A DNA stretch of 64,000 bases from Bacteroidales bacterium. Lineage in GTDB: Bacteria; Bacteroidota; Bacteroidia; Bacteroidales; WCHB1-69. Position 1 is the stretch's first letter. Each line of letters starts with the position of its first letter. The position numbers were made by a program, and so were the translations under genes. The stretch covers positions 1 to 64,000 of the forward strand of contig JAKSMC010000013.1 in NCBI GenBank assembly GCA_024400835.1, read 5' to 3'. Below, in pieces: positions 9,932-18,608 of the stretch. The notes beneath the pieces were generated by a model. That model searched no databases. It was not told where the DNA came from and was given only the letters and a program-made list of their open reading frames with translations.

Positions 9932-11169
9932 TGAATTCATTTTCAGAATATAGCAAACAAATCAGCCAGTACGCCATTCAAGCGCAGCCCGACCCGTATC
10001 GCCCGGTGGAAGAGTATTTCAAATGCCAGGTCAGCAATATGGGCTCCGTGATGCTGCCGATGCTGAACGGCTGGTACGTACAGGAATCCGACGGACTGAC
10101 CACCTACGACAACGGTGTCATCGCTGGCAGTTTGAAGGCCGCCCTCGCGCAGTGCCCCGAACTGGTGAAGCCCTGCCTTTTCCAACAGAAGCCGGAAGAA
10201 AAGGACGAGCTGACCGCCTCTAACGAAGCGCAGTTCACCGACGGCATCTTCATCTACGTGCCCGATGATGTGAAGGTGGAAAAACCCTTCCAGATTGTCT
10301 CCCTCATCAACTCCCGCGAGGACCTGCTGGTGCAGAACCGACACGTCATCAATATGGGCCGCAACGCCGAGCTTTCCGTCATCCAATGCGATGACTCCAC
10401 ACGCTACGGCAAGACCTTCCTCAACATTGTCACGGAAATATCGCTGTCCGAAAACGCCAAGTTGCACTATTATAAAACGGAGAACAAGGAGGCAGGCTCT
10501 CTGCTGTTCCACCATATTTTTGTCAACCAGAAGGCATACTCCTTCTTCCACTCCAACGCCATCACGTTCAATGCGGGCTATGTGTGCAACAACATCCACG
10601 TGAACCTCAACGAGCCCTTTGCGGAGACGAAGCTGTACGGACTTTACCTGGTAGATAAGACGCAGCACTGCGACAACCACATCAAGGTAGACCACGTTGC
10701 GCCCGACTGCAAGAGTTTCCAGCTTTACAAGGGCATTATGGACGACGAAGCGGAGGCGCTTTTCCACGGACACGTGGTGGTGCGTCCCGATTCACAGCGC
10801 ACGAGTGCCTTCCAGACGAACCGCAATATCTTGCTCACCGATAAGGCCAAAATCAACACCAAGCCCTTCTTGGAAATCTACGCCGACGATGTGCAGTGTA
10901 GTCACGGGGCCACGGTGGGCCAGTTGGACGACGAAGCGCTCTACTACCTCCGCTCCCGCGGCATTGGCGAGAAGAGTGCCCGCAAGCTGCTGATGTTTGC
11001 CTTCGCCAACGAAATCTGCCACTTTGTGGAGATTCCGGCCCTCAAGGACCGCCTCAGCGATATGGTGCAGCGTCGCCTCAACGGCGAACTCACCATCTGC
11101 GACCAGTGTATGTTGCACGGCGCCGAGAACAGCGACCTCATCTTCCCGATTGACGCTTCTAAACTGTAA
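9931..11169 (+). CDS. sufD: Fe-S cluster assembly protein SufD
   Basis: SufD pairs with SufB and two SufC subunits to form the Suf scaffold. The 412-residue beta-helix protein carries the conserved C-terminal block CSHGATVGQLDDEALYYLRS (about 325-344), including the His of SHG important for iron handling in SufD, and the RGIGEKSARKLL helix. I considered SufB, but length and the C-terminal motif fit SufD better. The start overlaps the sufC stop by one base, indicating translational coupling. A terminator follows at 11203. Confidence 0.93.
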   Translation: MNSFSEYSKQISQYAIQAQPDPYRPVEEYFKCQVSNMGSVMLPMLNGWYVQESDGLTTYDNGVIAGSLKAALAQCPELVKPCLFQQKPEEKDELTASNEAQFTDGIFIYVPDDVKVEKPFQIVSLINSREDLLVQNRHVINMGRNAELSVIQCDDSTRYGKTFLNIVTEISLSENAKLHYYKTENKEAGSLLFHHIFVNQKAYSFFHSNAITFNAGYVCNNIHVNLNEPFAETKLYGLYLVDKTQHCDNHIKVDHVAPDCKSFQLYKGIMDDEAEALFHGHVVVRPDSQRTSAFQTNRNILLTDKAKINTKPFLEIYADDVQCSHGATVGQLDDEALYYLRSRGIGEKSARKLLMFAFANEICHFVEIPALKDRLSDMVQRRLNGELTICDQCMLHGAENSDLIFPIDASKL

Positions 11170-11202
11170 AAACACGTTCAAAAAACATATTTTCCATTGA
11201 TG

Positions 11203-11234
11203 GCCATCCTGCTTAGCGGGGTGGCTTTTTTTTT
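11203..11234 (+). terminator. sufCD terminator
   Basis: A 7-bp stem, GCCATCC/GGGTGGC with one G-T pair, is followed by about ten T. It lies 34 bases after the sufD stop and its T-run merges with the next promoter. Confidence 0.75.
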
Positions 11235-11242
11235 TATCTTTG
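11235..11242 (+). promoter_or_regulatory. -7 box for the FISUMP gene
   Basis: TATCTTTG lies directly behind the sufCD terminator T-run and 38 bases before the start codon. Confidence 0.6.
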
Positions 11243-11279
11243 CCTCGCCAATTTTTCTTGTTCACCATAATATAAGGAT

Positions 11280-13703
11280 ATGAAACGACTACTTACTTCT
11301 ATGGCATTGCTGTTGTCGGCATTTTCTCTTTTTGCCCAGAATATCACACTGACCTTTACCGGACGGGATGTCAACAATCAATTTATTACGCTGAGTAGGG
11401 TTGCCATCACGGATGTCACCCAAAATTGGCAAGAGAACATCTACTATCCAGATACCATATACACAACAAACTCGGTGGGCATTGAGGACCACAACGCAAA
11501 TCTCTCTTTCGCACTTTCACAAAATGTGCCCAATCCCTTTGAAGGCGAGACCGATTTCTCATTGCAGATGCCGAAGGCGGGAAAAGTACAAATGGAAGTC
11601 AACGGTTTGAATGGACAAAGAATTGCAACTTTCAACCAGGAGCTGTCGGCGGGCAGACATACTTTCCGTGTACAGTTGAGCACTCCGCAAGGCTACGTGC
11701 TGAATGCCCGTTGCGGTGACGAAAGCGCTTCCATAAAGATGCTGAATACAGGTAATGCTGGCACGAACAGTATCCAATATCTGGGAGAAGGTCCATCGCT
11801 GACCTTCTCATTACGCAATGACAAGGGACAAGGTTCCCACGACTTTTATGATGGAGATGAAATGATTTATATTGGCTATGTTACGGTAGAAGGGGCAGAA
11901 TATCAAAGCAATCCCATTTACCAACAGCAGTTTGCTTCAGAGAATTTCGTGTTGAATTTTAACTTGTCGGACTTTGGACGGCCCTGTCCGGGAGCATCTA
12001 CGTTTTCCGACTACGACGGAAACCTATATCATACCGTGCAAATCGGCCGTCAATGCTGGATGAAAGAGAACCTGAAAACCACGCACTATGGCGACGGCAC
12101 CTCCATTGCTTTGAATTCGAATCATAGTGGCACTACAAATCCTCGTTATTGTTACCCAAGTTCCGACAGCAGCAATGTACATCTTTTCGGACTTTTGTAC
12201 AACAAGAAGGCGGCCATGAGAGGTACCGCCACCTCCGCAACCAACCCAAGCGGACTGCAAGGTGTTTGCCCTGACGGCTGGCACATGCCCTCGGAGGCAG
12301 AATGGACGGAGTTGGAGGAGTATGTGAGTTGTCAGAGTCAGTACGTTTGCGGCAACAATATCAGACACATAGCCAAGGCCTTGGCCTCTAACATGGGTTG
12401 GTACAATAGTAGTATCGATTGTGCGATTGGCACTCCGCAGTTCGGCTCTCCACTGATTGGCAACAATGCAACGGGCTTTTCCGCGCTGCCTGCTGGCTAT
12501 GAACATAATAGTACGCTTGGAGATGGGACAAGGTTTTGGACTACGACAGCATCGGGGGGGTATCAACATTTAATCACTTTTGAATATTCTGAGAATTTTG
12601 TATATCATAACAATGGAAGCTATTCTTCCGGAAATTATTTTTCTGTTCGTTGTGTCAAAGATGATAGTACACTTATTAGTCCTATTGTCACCACGGACGT
12701 TGTCACGGATGTGGACCCAACGACAGCCACTTGTGGCGGAACGGTGGTTGATGACGGCGGCGCATCCATTGTGGAATGTGGTGTTTGCTATGCCACGGTG
12801 ACCAGTCCGATTATCGCAGACGCAAAGGTGATTGCAACAGGCAACACGGAAGCGTTTACTTGTACCCTTACTGGACTCATACCGACGGTCACCTATTACG
12901 TGCGCGCATACGTCACCACCAGCGACGGAACGTTCTATGGAAACGAAGAAAGTTTCACCACTCCAGCAGTTTATAATGAAAATGATGGGAACCCTTGCGA
13001 GAGAGATATTACAGTTACAGATTTTGACGGTAATGTGTACAATACCGTGCAGATTGGCCAGCAATGCTGGATGAAAGAGAACATGAGAGCCACACACTTC
13101 AGCGATGGTACCGGCATAACATTGTGCAACGTTGATCACTATTGGAGTGACCACTTTCCTTATTGTTTTTGTTATTACCCGAATGAAGACAGCAGTACGG
13201 TAAGCACTTACGGCTTTTTATACAACTGGCCGGCGGCCATGAAAACGGCCTCTGTTTCCTCCTCTAATCCGAGCGGCGTGCAGGGCATTTGCCCTAATGG
13301 CTGGCACGTGCCTTCTAATGCTGAATGGATTCAGCTTATAAATTACGTGAGCAGTCAGAGCCAATATGCTTGTGGCAATGATTCCACATTCATTGGCAAG
13401 GCATTGGCTTCAACTACGGGATGGAACAGCAGTATTGATTCTTGTGCGGTAGGAAATTCCCCGGAATACAACAATGCTACGGGTTTCTCGGCACTGCCTG
13501 CCGGAATATGGGATCACCTTAATACTTATCCTGTTTTCCAGGCTTTTGGCAACGGAGCCGCTTTTTGGAGTACTACACTGAAAGATAATCGGGATTATGT
13601 GTATGGTTATTATTTGAGTTTCGGTGGCCCCTTTTTGTCTGTCACCATATCCACATCTGCCTTTAAACGGAATGGCGCCTCCGTGCGCTGTCTGCGAGAC
13701 TGA
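11280..13703 (+). CDS. two-module FISUMP-domain exported protein
   Basis: This is an 807-residue exported protein with a signal peptide ending near FSLFAQ. Residues about 78-155 resemble a type IX secretion type A sorting domain (LSQNVPNPFEGETDFSLQ, then GLNGQRIATF and FRVQLSTPQGYVL), placed near the N terminus instead of the usual C terminus. Two FISUMP domains (Fibrobacter succinogenes major paralogous domain) follow at about 236-460 and 572-807. Each has DGN(L/V)Y(H/N)TVQIG.QCWMKEN, GWH(M/V)PS, FSALPAG and a final VRC. A fibronectin-III-like linker (about 462-560) separates them. FISUMP function is unknown but surface exposure is likely. Confidence 0.88.
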   Translation: MKRLLTSMALLLSAFSLFAQNITLTFTGRDVNNQFITLSRVAITDVTQNWQENIYYPDTIYTTNSVGIEDHNANLSFALSQNVPNPFEGETDFSLQMPKAGKVQMEVNGLNGQRIATFNQELSAGRHTFRVQLSTPQGYVLNARCGDESASIKMLNTGNAGTNSIQYLGEGPSLTFSLRNDKGQGSHDFYDGDEMIYIGYVTVEGAEYQSNPIYQQQFASENFVLNFNLSDFGRPCPGASTFSDYDGNLYHTVQIGRQCWMKENLKTTHYGDGTSIALNSNHSGTTNPRYCYPSSDSSNVHLFGLLYNKKAAMRGTATSATNPSGLQGVCPDGWHMPSEAEWTELEEYVSCQSQYVCGNNIRHIAKALASNMGWYNSSIDCAIGTPQFGSPLIGNNATGFSALPAGYEHNSTLGDGTRFWTTTASGGYQHLITFEYSENFVYHNNGSYSSGNYFSVRCVKDDSTLISPIVTTDVVTDVDPTTATCGGTVVDDGGASIVECGVCYATVTSPIIADAKVIATGNTEAFTCTLTGLIPTVTYYVRAYVTTSDGTFYGNEESFTTPAVYNENDGNPCERDITVTDFDGNVYNTVQIGQQCWMKENMRATHFSDGTGITLCNVDHYWSDHFPYCFCYYPNEDSSTVSTYGFLYNWPAAMKTASVSSSNPSGVQGICPNGWHVPSNAEWIQLINYVSSQSQYACGNDSTFIGKALASTTGWNSSIDSCAVGNSPEYNNATGFSALPAGIWDHLNTYPVFQAFGNGAAFWSTTLKDNRDYVYGYYLSFGGPFLSVTISTSAFKRNGASVRCLRD

Positions 13704-13784
13704 AAACATTAAAATCTCAACAAGATTTCTGGGAACATTTCGTGAAAAAATGCTGGGATGGGAGGATTTTGTATAGAATTAATC

Positions 13785-13792
13785 TATCTTTG
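13785..13792 (+). promoter_or_regulatory. -7 box for the 13.9 kb gene
   Basis: TATCTTTG lies 135 bases before the start codon of the exported protein at 13928, implying a long 5' leader. A weak hairpin in that leader (AGGCT at 13817 with AGCCT at 13832, then T-run) could be an early terminator or attenuator. Confidence 0.45.
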
Positions 13793-13927
13793 CTCCGTCT
13801 TTTTTGACAGAACAATAGGCTGAACTTGGTAAGCCTTTTTAATAATGGGAGCCAGTTGTTTGAAAACAATAAGGGAAATCTTAAAATTTGGCGTAAAGAC
13901 AGATAATCACTCTTAAAATAATTTGAA

Positions 13928-14539
13928 ATGAAAAGGAATGTTTTTTTCACAATCGTTGCCATATTCGCCATTCAGTTGGGTTATACACAAGTGCCTGTTT
14001 TGGTGGATTTTAATTCAACAGGTTCGGGTAGAAGTATTAATATACTTGCTTCCAAGCAGTTCCACAATCGACACGAGTTGGGTGGTGGAATTTGCATTAA
14101 TATCAACAAACAGACTTTAAATGATGATCAGTTCTGTGTTTTCAGAAAGCGTATGTATTCAATCCAGCCGATTGAATTTTTCGGAGTGGAGGGTTTTTAT
14201 CAAATCCATTTCTTAAAAAATTTGGAACATATAGATTTGTTCGCCTTCTATGACATACAATATAGGTTTTCACATTGCAGAAGCTGGTTCGGAAATTATA
14301 CTGAAGAAGGGAAAAGATCCTACATCATATATGGTCCATATCATTGGATTGAGCAAAATATCGGCATAGGATTTTCTGTTGATATTTGGAAGAATTTGTT
14401 TTTAATTCAAAGGATTGGAGGTGGCATAAATTTAATCGTTGGCTATGGGAAACCAGATTACAATGCAATGATTGCTAAGCCTAAGACGGAATGGGAATTT
14501 GGATATCTCCTTAGCTCAGGTATCGGCTATAGATTCTGA
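13928..14539 (+). CDS. exported protein of unknown function, possible small beta-barrel
   Basis: I do not recognise this 203-residue protein. It begins with a signal peptide (MKRNVFFTIVAIFAIQLGYTQ) and is rich in aromatic, alternating hydrophobic segments. It ends in GIGYRF, a terminal aromatic pattern typical of outer-membrane beta-barrel strands. An outer-membrane or periplasmic location is inferred. It sits in a run of exported proteins without a clear shared pathway, and its AT content is higher than in the flanking housekeeping genes. Confidence 0.6.
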   Translation: MKRNVFFTIVAIFAIQLGYTQVPVLVDFNSTGSGRSINILASKQFHNRHELGGGICININKQTLNDDQFCVFRKRMYSIQPIEFFGVEGFYQIHFLKNLEHIDLFAFYDIQYRFSHCRSWFGNYTEEGKRSYIIYGPYHWIEQNIGIGFSVDIWKNLFLIQRIGGGINLIVGYGKPDYNAMIAKPKTEWEFGYLLSSGIGYRF

Positions 14540-14998
14540 TGTGTTCCAACAAAATTGCTCAACAATTGCCAATAAAAATAAGATAAATTTGACATTAAAA
14601 TCAAAATATTTCCAAACAAATGATATAAGGAGATGCTCAGGGAAAGGCATATCCTTTTTCGGTTATCACTGATTATTTTATCCTTCATTGTTTTCAATAT
14701 GACCACCATCGGCCTGCACGTGGGATACCAGTTCATGACGGGGAGGAAACAAGGATTAGGGTACAGGGATTAGGGCACAGTCCGGCATCTTTCGGTCGTC
14801 GTCTTTCAGACTCCTTAAAATACAATGGGAAATCTGTTTAAAATTATTTTTGATTTAGAATAACTTTCAAAAGTCATCAATTTGAAAACTTAATCAATAC
14901 TGGAAGAAATCAAATTTTGAAATTTAAATGGAATAACCTCCTTGAAAGATTTATTCTTTGTATTTTCGCGCCGCGAAAAAATCAAGAACATTCCTAAT
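14540..14998. other. 459-bp intergenic region
   Basis: This AT-rich spacer holds no recognisable RNA. It contains one small hydrophobic reading frame (14633-14773, listed separately) and a short imperfect repeat of GGATTAGGG near 14752-14776. Near its end TATTTTCG (14961-14968) is a possible degenerate -7 box for the nucleosidase gene. Confidence 0.5.
14633..14773 (+). CDS. possible small membrane protein or barrel remnant
   Basis: A 46-codon frame opens with ATG, directly preceded by AAGGAG, and encodes a hydrophobic stretch (ILFRLSLIILSFIVF) and then GLHVGYQFMTGRKQ. It could be a one-helix membrane peptide or the decayed end of an outer-membrane barrel gene. No -7 box was identified in front of it. 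Confidence that it is expressed is low. Confidence 0.2.
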   Translation: MLRERHILFRLSLIILSFIVFNMTTIGLHVGYQFMTGRKQGLGYRD

Positions 14999-15757
14999 AT
15001 GAGAAAAATACTACTGTCGCTCATCATCGTCTTGACGGTCAATGTGTTTGCCTTTGCGCAAGATGGAGCCTGCAAAGATGATAATGCTCAATATAATACA
15101 TCGATAATTGCCAATGCGGAAGATACGCCGTCAGGCGAGGTGGATGCGTTGTTGCGGCACAAAAAGCCGAAGTTGAGAATCGCGCTGTTCGCTGCTGTGC
15201 CGCAGGAAGTGGGCAGTGGGGCCGACCGCTTCCATTTCACGGGCATTGGGCGTGAGAATGCCACCCGCACGATGCTCGCTTTCGCGCGCAAGCACCAGGG
15301 CGAAGACCTCGTCATCGTCAATGCCGGCACCGTGGGTTCGCCCAAGTTCCCCGTCAATACGATTGTCAGTGTGAACGAGATTATCTCGGCGGGCACGATG
15401 TTCAACGACTTTGAGATGCGCCCGCGGCACTTCGAGGTGCCCGTCGCACAGGAACTGCCCCTCGCCACGCTCTACTCCTCCGACTGCTTCGTGTCACCCG
15501 ATGTCTTCAATCCCGCCTACCTGGACACGCTCAAAGCCCATTCGCAATGCTTCGATATGGAGTCGTCCGCGCTGTTCTCCGTGGCCGACATTTATGGGAT
15601 TCCCTATTACTCTTTCAAGATTGTCTCCGACAATTTGGACGTCCCCTTCAGTGTTTGGGAGGAGCGTGTAGGTTCCCTCTCCCAAAAACTTACCGCCTAT
15701 TTGGAGCAACTTTTCAATGAGTTGGGTGAATCATTCGAGGTTGAGTTTGTGAAATGA
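14999..15757 (+). CDS. exported MTA/SAH-nucleosidase-like protein (nucleoside phosphorylase superfamily)
   Basis: The 252-residue protein has a nucleoside phosphorylase/MTAN fold. It shows the VNAGTVGSP glycine segment, the substrate-binding CFDMESSALFSVAD motif (Met-Glu contacting ribose) and the SDNLD motif containing the catalytic Asp. Unusually for this family it starts with a signal peptide (MRKILLSLIIVLTVNVFAFAQ), so it should act in the periplasm or outside. I start at the ATG at 14999. The upstream ATG at 14942 lies before the likely promoter. In the cytoplasm this family cleaves 5'-methylthioadenosine and S-adenosylhomocysteine. The exported substrate is unknown. Confidence 0.75.
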   Translation: MRKILLSLIIVLTVNVFAFAQDGACKDDNAQYNTSIIANAEDTPSGEVDALLRHKKPKLRIALFAAVPQEVGSGADRFHFTGIGRENATRTMLAFARKHQGEDLVIVNAGTVGSPKFPVNTIVSVNEIISAGTMFNDFEMRPRHFEVPVAQELPLATLYSSDCFVSPDVFNPAYLDTLKAHSQCFDMESSALFSVADIYGIPYYSFKIVSDNLDVPFSVWEERVGSLSQKLTAYLEQLFNELGESFEVEFVK

Positions 15758-15791
15758 TGAGTAAGTGAGAAGTCGGAGGTTCCATTAATTT

Positions 15792-15799
15792 TATATTTG
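15792..15799 (+). promoter_or_regulatory. -7 box for the 15.8 kb gene
   Basis: TATATTTG lies 25 bases before the start codon at 15824. Confidence 0.5.
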
Positions 15800-15823
15800 T
15801 TCTTGTGATTTATAGCCAAATAT

Positions 15824-17134
15824 ATGATAAAAAAGATACTACTCGCTTTAGGTGTTGTTATGATGGCGATAATGGCATCTGCCCAAAGCTACACATCCTC
15901 GGAAATAGTAAAAAAAGATACGGGTGTGTATGTGACTGTTGATTCTGTAATGGCCACGGAAAGCTACTTTCATGCACGCGTGTGTTATAGCCAGATGGAT
16001 TTGCAGAATTATTATTTCCTTCTTTCTGAGGATGACGAAAAAATGTGGTCGCATCTTTTCGGAATGGATATGGAACGTTTTACCTCCATTTGGGGGTCTT
16101 TGTGCTCATATTCTTGCGCGCCTGGATTTTGGACGGGACTTGTTCCTAATACCCATTACAAAATGTATTTTTCCTCCAAGGATACCCTGAACAAACAGCA
16201 CTATTCATTGGGAAGTGTGGACCTTGCCACCCAAAATATCGGGGGACCGGGACTTTCCTTTGTTGATTTGGGAATAAGCTATATCTCAGATACATCGGTG
16301 ATTGTCACGGCGCTTCCCAATAAGGAAACCGCTCTCTATTATACGTTTATCGTTTCCGCTTCGATTTACGAGGCTGTGGGTATGGACTCCTTACGTTCAC
16401 TTATCAACGCCCGTTCCCCAATGCCCGTTTATAGTCCGATTGATGAGTGGGGTTGTAGCGCCCTTTTACCCGGAACGGATTATTATATTGTTGCTTACGG
16501 AAAAAACAAAGATGACGTCTGGGGTGATTATGAGATTCTACAGTTTACGACCAAGGGAGAGAAAAACGAAGTCAGTGACACCATCATTGTGTATGCAAGT
16601 GAAACGGATATTTCCTACCAGCAGTTGCAACGCTATACGGCCAAAATGTACAGGGCTGATGGAGAGCTAATGCAGACCGCCAATTTGAAAGATGGACATA
16701 TCGTGCTCGTAAATCTACCATTAAGTGATTATGTAATCGATATTTGCAACGAAGATGGCTTAGAAGTTGTGAGTCAAATCATTTACAATCGTAAAGAAGA
16801 GGTTTATAAAGAGTTTATTCAAGAAGCCGATAGTTTTCAGTGGGCGCGGTTATCCCAGAACTTCAATTTCGGCATCGCTGACGGAAGAGGGAAGGCATTG
16901 ACTTCTCTGCAATTCAGCAACGTCAGGTATGATAAAGGGGTGTTTGTCTGTACGGTGCCCGAAAAGGGTAAGTTTTACGAGGTGGCTTTAGACAAATCCG
17001 GTCGCACGCTCATCGGGGTGGACAAGCATTTTGAAAGCATTAGCTACAACAATCAAGAGGATAATTTTTGGGTGAAGAAGAACGGACGAGAATTCGTGTG
17101 CGATAAAAAAGGTGTTGAAATCAAAGCCAACTAA
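15824..17134 (+). CDS. exported protein of unknown function with KG/WG-like C-terminal repeats
   Basis: I do not recognise this 436-residue protein as a whole. It has a signal peptide (MIKKILLALGVVMMAIMASAQ), a middle part with a fibronectin-III feel (LPGTDYYIVAYGKNKDDVW), and a segment resembling bacterial surface Ig-like or T9SS-type folds (MYRADGELMQTANLKDGHIVLVN in pieces). The C-terminal third (GIADGRGKALTSLQFSNVRY, then FVCDKKGVEI) resembles WG-type repeats. Its last four bases overlap the end of the convergent AAA ATPase gene. Confidence 0.6.
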   Translation: MIKKILLALGVVMMAIMASAQSYTSSEIVKKDTGVYVTVDSVMATESYFHARVCYSQMDLQNYYFLLSEDDEKMWSHLFGMDMERFTSIWGSLCSYSCAPGFWTGLVPNTHYKMYFSSKDTLNKQHYSLGSVDLATQNIGGPGLSFVDLGISYISDTSVIVTALPNKETALYYTFIVSASIYEAVGMDSLRSLINARSPMPVYSPIDEWGCSALLPGTDYYIVAYGKNKDDVWGDYEILQFTTKGEKNEVSDTIIVYASETDISYQQLQRYTAKMYRADGELMQTANLKDGHIVLVNLPLSDYVIDICNEDGLEVVSQIIYNRKEEVYKEFIQEADSFQWARLSQNFNFGIADGRGKALTSLQFSNVRYDKGVFVCTVPEKGKFYEVALDKSGRTLIGVDKHFESISYNNQEDNFWVKKNGREFVCDKKGVEIKAN

Positions 17135-18411
17135 TGCTTTAAGCAGCCGATAGGAACAACGAAAACGCTATCCTTGCGTCGGTATGCCATGTTGCCTACT
17201 GCGGTCAGAACCATTTTGAAAGAAGGCGCATACATCTTATCTGTGTCGATTTTCTTTTCCAATTTCAGAAGCGATTTCGCACCTTCCTCAATCAATTTTT
17301 CTCCGCCGAGTTTGATTTCCACTAAACCATAATGACCGTTGCGTAAGTGTATAACGGCATCACATTCCAAACCATTCTTGTCTCGAAAATGATAAACATT
17401 ACCATCCAAGGCATCGGTATAAACCCGCAAATCTCTCACTGCCATCGTTTCGAAAAACAGACCGAGCGTGTTCAAATCATTTTGCAAGTCGTGAGGGCCG
17501 ATACCTAAGGCTGCTACTGCAATCGAAGGATCCACAAAATAGCGCGTATCGGAAGATCTTATAGCCGATTTGGAGCGCAGATTGGGGTTCCAAGCTTCCA
17601 TGTCTTCTACCACAAATATTTTTTTCAAGGCCGAGATATAGGAACTTACGGTGTCCTCTGTCAGCGTATCCGTATCGTTCACTTTCATATCATCGCGAAT
17701 GGATGTATTTGCTGTCTGAGCACCTTGATGTCGTGCTAAGGAACGCATAAGTCGATGCGCGCGATTAGGGTCTCTCAGCGTATTATCTACCCGTGAGATA
17801 TCAGTGTTGATAACAGCATCATGATACGAAAAAGCGGAATCGAGCGCGTATTCTTTCTCTAGATTTGTAGCTGAGGGCCATCCACCGCGGCATATTAGGA
17901 AACAGATATCATCCAAAGACAAATCGGCTTCCGCAAATAGAGACTCCGGATTTTCGAATAATGCCTCCAAACTTACACTGCCATTGGATTCTCCGGATTC
18001 GAAAAGACTCATTGGACGCATCGTCAGTCGGCTGATTCTACCCGTGCCGCTGTGACGAATTTTGTCCAAGTTTTGTGGTACAGCACTTCCCGTTAAGATA
18101 AAGCGGCCCATTCCGGGATTATGGTCGGCATCAAATCTTACGGCATCCCATATTTGCGGTGCTTCCTGCCATTCATCTATTAGACGGGGAACGTCTCCTT
18201 GTAACAGAGTTTTCACATTCGTTTCCGCAATCAGCAGATTTTTCTTGATAGTGTCCGGATCTGCCATATATAAAGTGCTGGAAGCCAATTGTTCTGAGGT
18301 GGTGGTTTTTCCGCACCATTTGGGACCCTGCACTAATACAGCTGCGGCAGATTTTAGTTTTCTTTGAAGTAAAATATCAGCAATTCGTTGCTTGTATCCT
18401 TCGTTTTTCAT
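17131..18411 (-). CDS. AAA ATPase with DUF4143 domain
   Basis: The 426-residue protein has an N-terminal AAA_14 ATPase domain with Walker A GPKWCGKTTTSEQ (about 29-41), Walker B RLIDEWQEAPQIW, and the sensor FILTGSA. It is followed by the DUF4143 domain, which ends in a nuclease-like segment (GLECDAVIHLRNGHYGLVEIKLGG). These stand-alone ATPases are common and often mobile in Bacteroidota and archaea. Their role is unresolved, though defence or DNA-processing roles have been suggested. The start lies 18 bases after a -7 box at 18429. The promoter region contains a 4 x 23-bp tandem repeat. Confidence 0.9.
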   Translation of the reverse strand: MKNEGYKQRIADILLQRKLKSAAAVLVQGPKWCGKTTTSEQLASSTLYMADPDTIKKNLLIAETNVKTLLQGDVPRLIDEWQEAPQIWDAVRFDADHNPGMGRFILTGSAVPQNLDKIRHSGTGRISRLTMRPMSLFESGESNGSVSLEALFENPESLFAEADLSLDDICFLICRGGWPSATNLEKEYALDSAFSYHDAVINTDISRVDNTLRDPNRAHRLMRSLARHQGAQTANTSIRDDMKVNDTDTLTEDTVSSYISALKKIFVVEDMEAWNPNLRSKSAIRSSDTRYFVDPSIAVAALGIGPHDLQNDLNTLGLFFETMAVRDLRVYTDALDGNVYHFRDKNGLECDAVIHLRNGHYGLVEIKLGGEKLIEEGAKSLLKLEKKIDTDKMYAPSFKMVLTAVGNMAYRRKDSVFVVPIGCLKH

Positions 18412-18428
18412 ACAAAAAATTTTGTGCG

Positions 18429-18436
18429 CAAAAATA
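18429..18436 (-). promoter_or_regulatory. -7 box for the AAA/DUF4143 gene
   Basis: The minus strand reads TATTTTTG, 18 bases before the start codon. The tandem repeat array begins 38 bases further upstream. Confidence 0.6.
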
Positions 18437-18473
18437 ATCTTTTTTTATTAATTATCACTGCTTTATAAAAATT

Positions 18474-18565
18474 ATTTGGCGAATTGGCGATTTTTCATTT
18501 GGCGAATTGGCGATTTTTCATTTGGCGAATTGGCGATTTTTCATTTGGCGAATTGGCGATTTCTC
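18474..18565. repeat. four tandem 23-bp repeats in a divergent promoter region
   Basis: Four head-to-tail copies occupy 18474-18496, 18497-18519, 18520-18542 and 18543-18565. The unit begins ATTTGGCGAATTGGCGA and ends TTTTTC. The first three copies are identical and the fourth differs by one T-to-C change. Each unit itself contains two TTGGCGA-type heptamers about 9-10 bases apart. The array lies between the -7 boxes of the AAA/DUF4143 gene and rlmH. There are no spacers, so it is not a CRISPR array. Operator, phase-variable spacer or replication slippage are possible. Confidence 0.95.
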
Positions 18566-18582
18566 CTTTGCCGTAAATTGAG

Positions 18583-18590
18583 TACTTTTG
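18583..18590 (+). promoter_or_regulatory. -7 box of the rlmH promoter
   Basis: TACTTTTG lies 18 bases before the rlmH start. The fourth 23-bp repeat ends 17 bases upstream, so the array covers the normal position of a -33 element. Confidence 0.6.
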
Positions 18591-18608
18591 CACCCTAATT
18601 CTTTTTTT

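Noticed and set aside
9931..11169. SufB instead of SufD
   Set aside because: The length of 412 residues and the C-terminal CSHGATVGQLDDEALYYLRS block fit SufD; SufB is longer, about 470-480 residues.
13717..13971. 84-codon minus-strand frame upstream of the 13.9 kb gene
   Set aside because: It overlaps the promoter and start of a well-formed exported protein on the other strand and has low-complexity content without motifs.
18474..18565. CRISPR array
   Set aside because: The 23-bp units are directly adjacent without spacers and there are no cas genes nearby.
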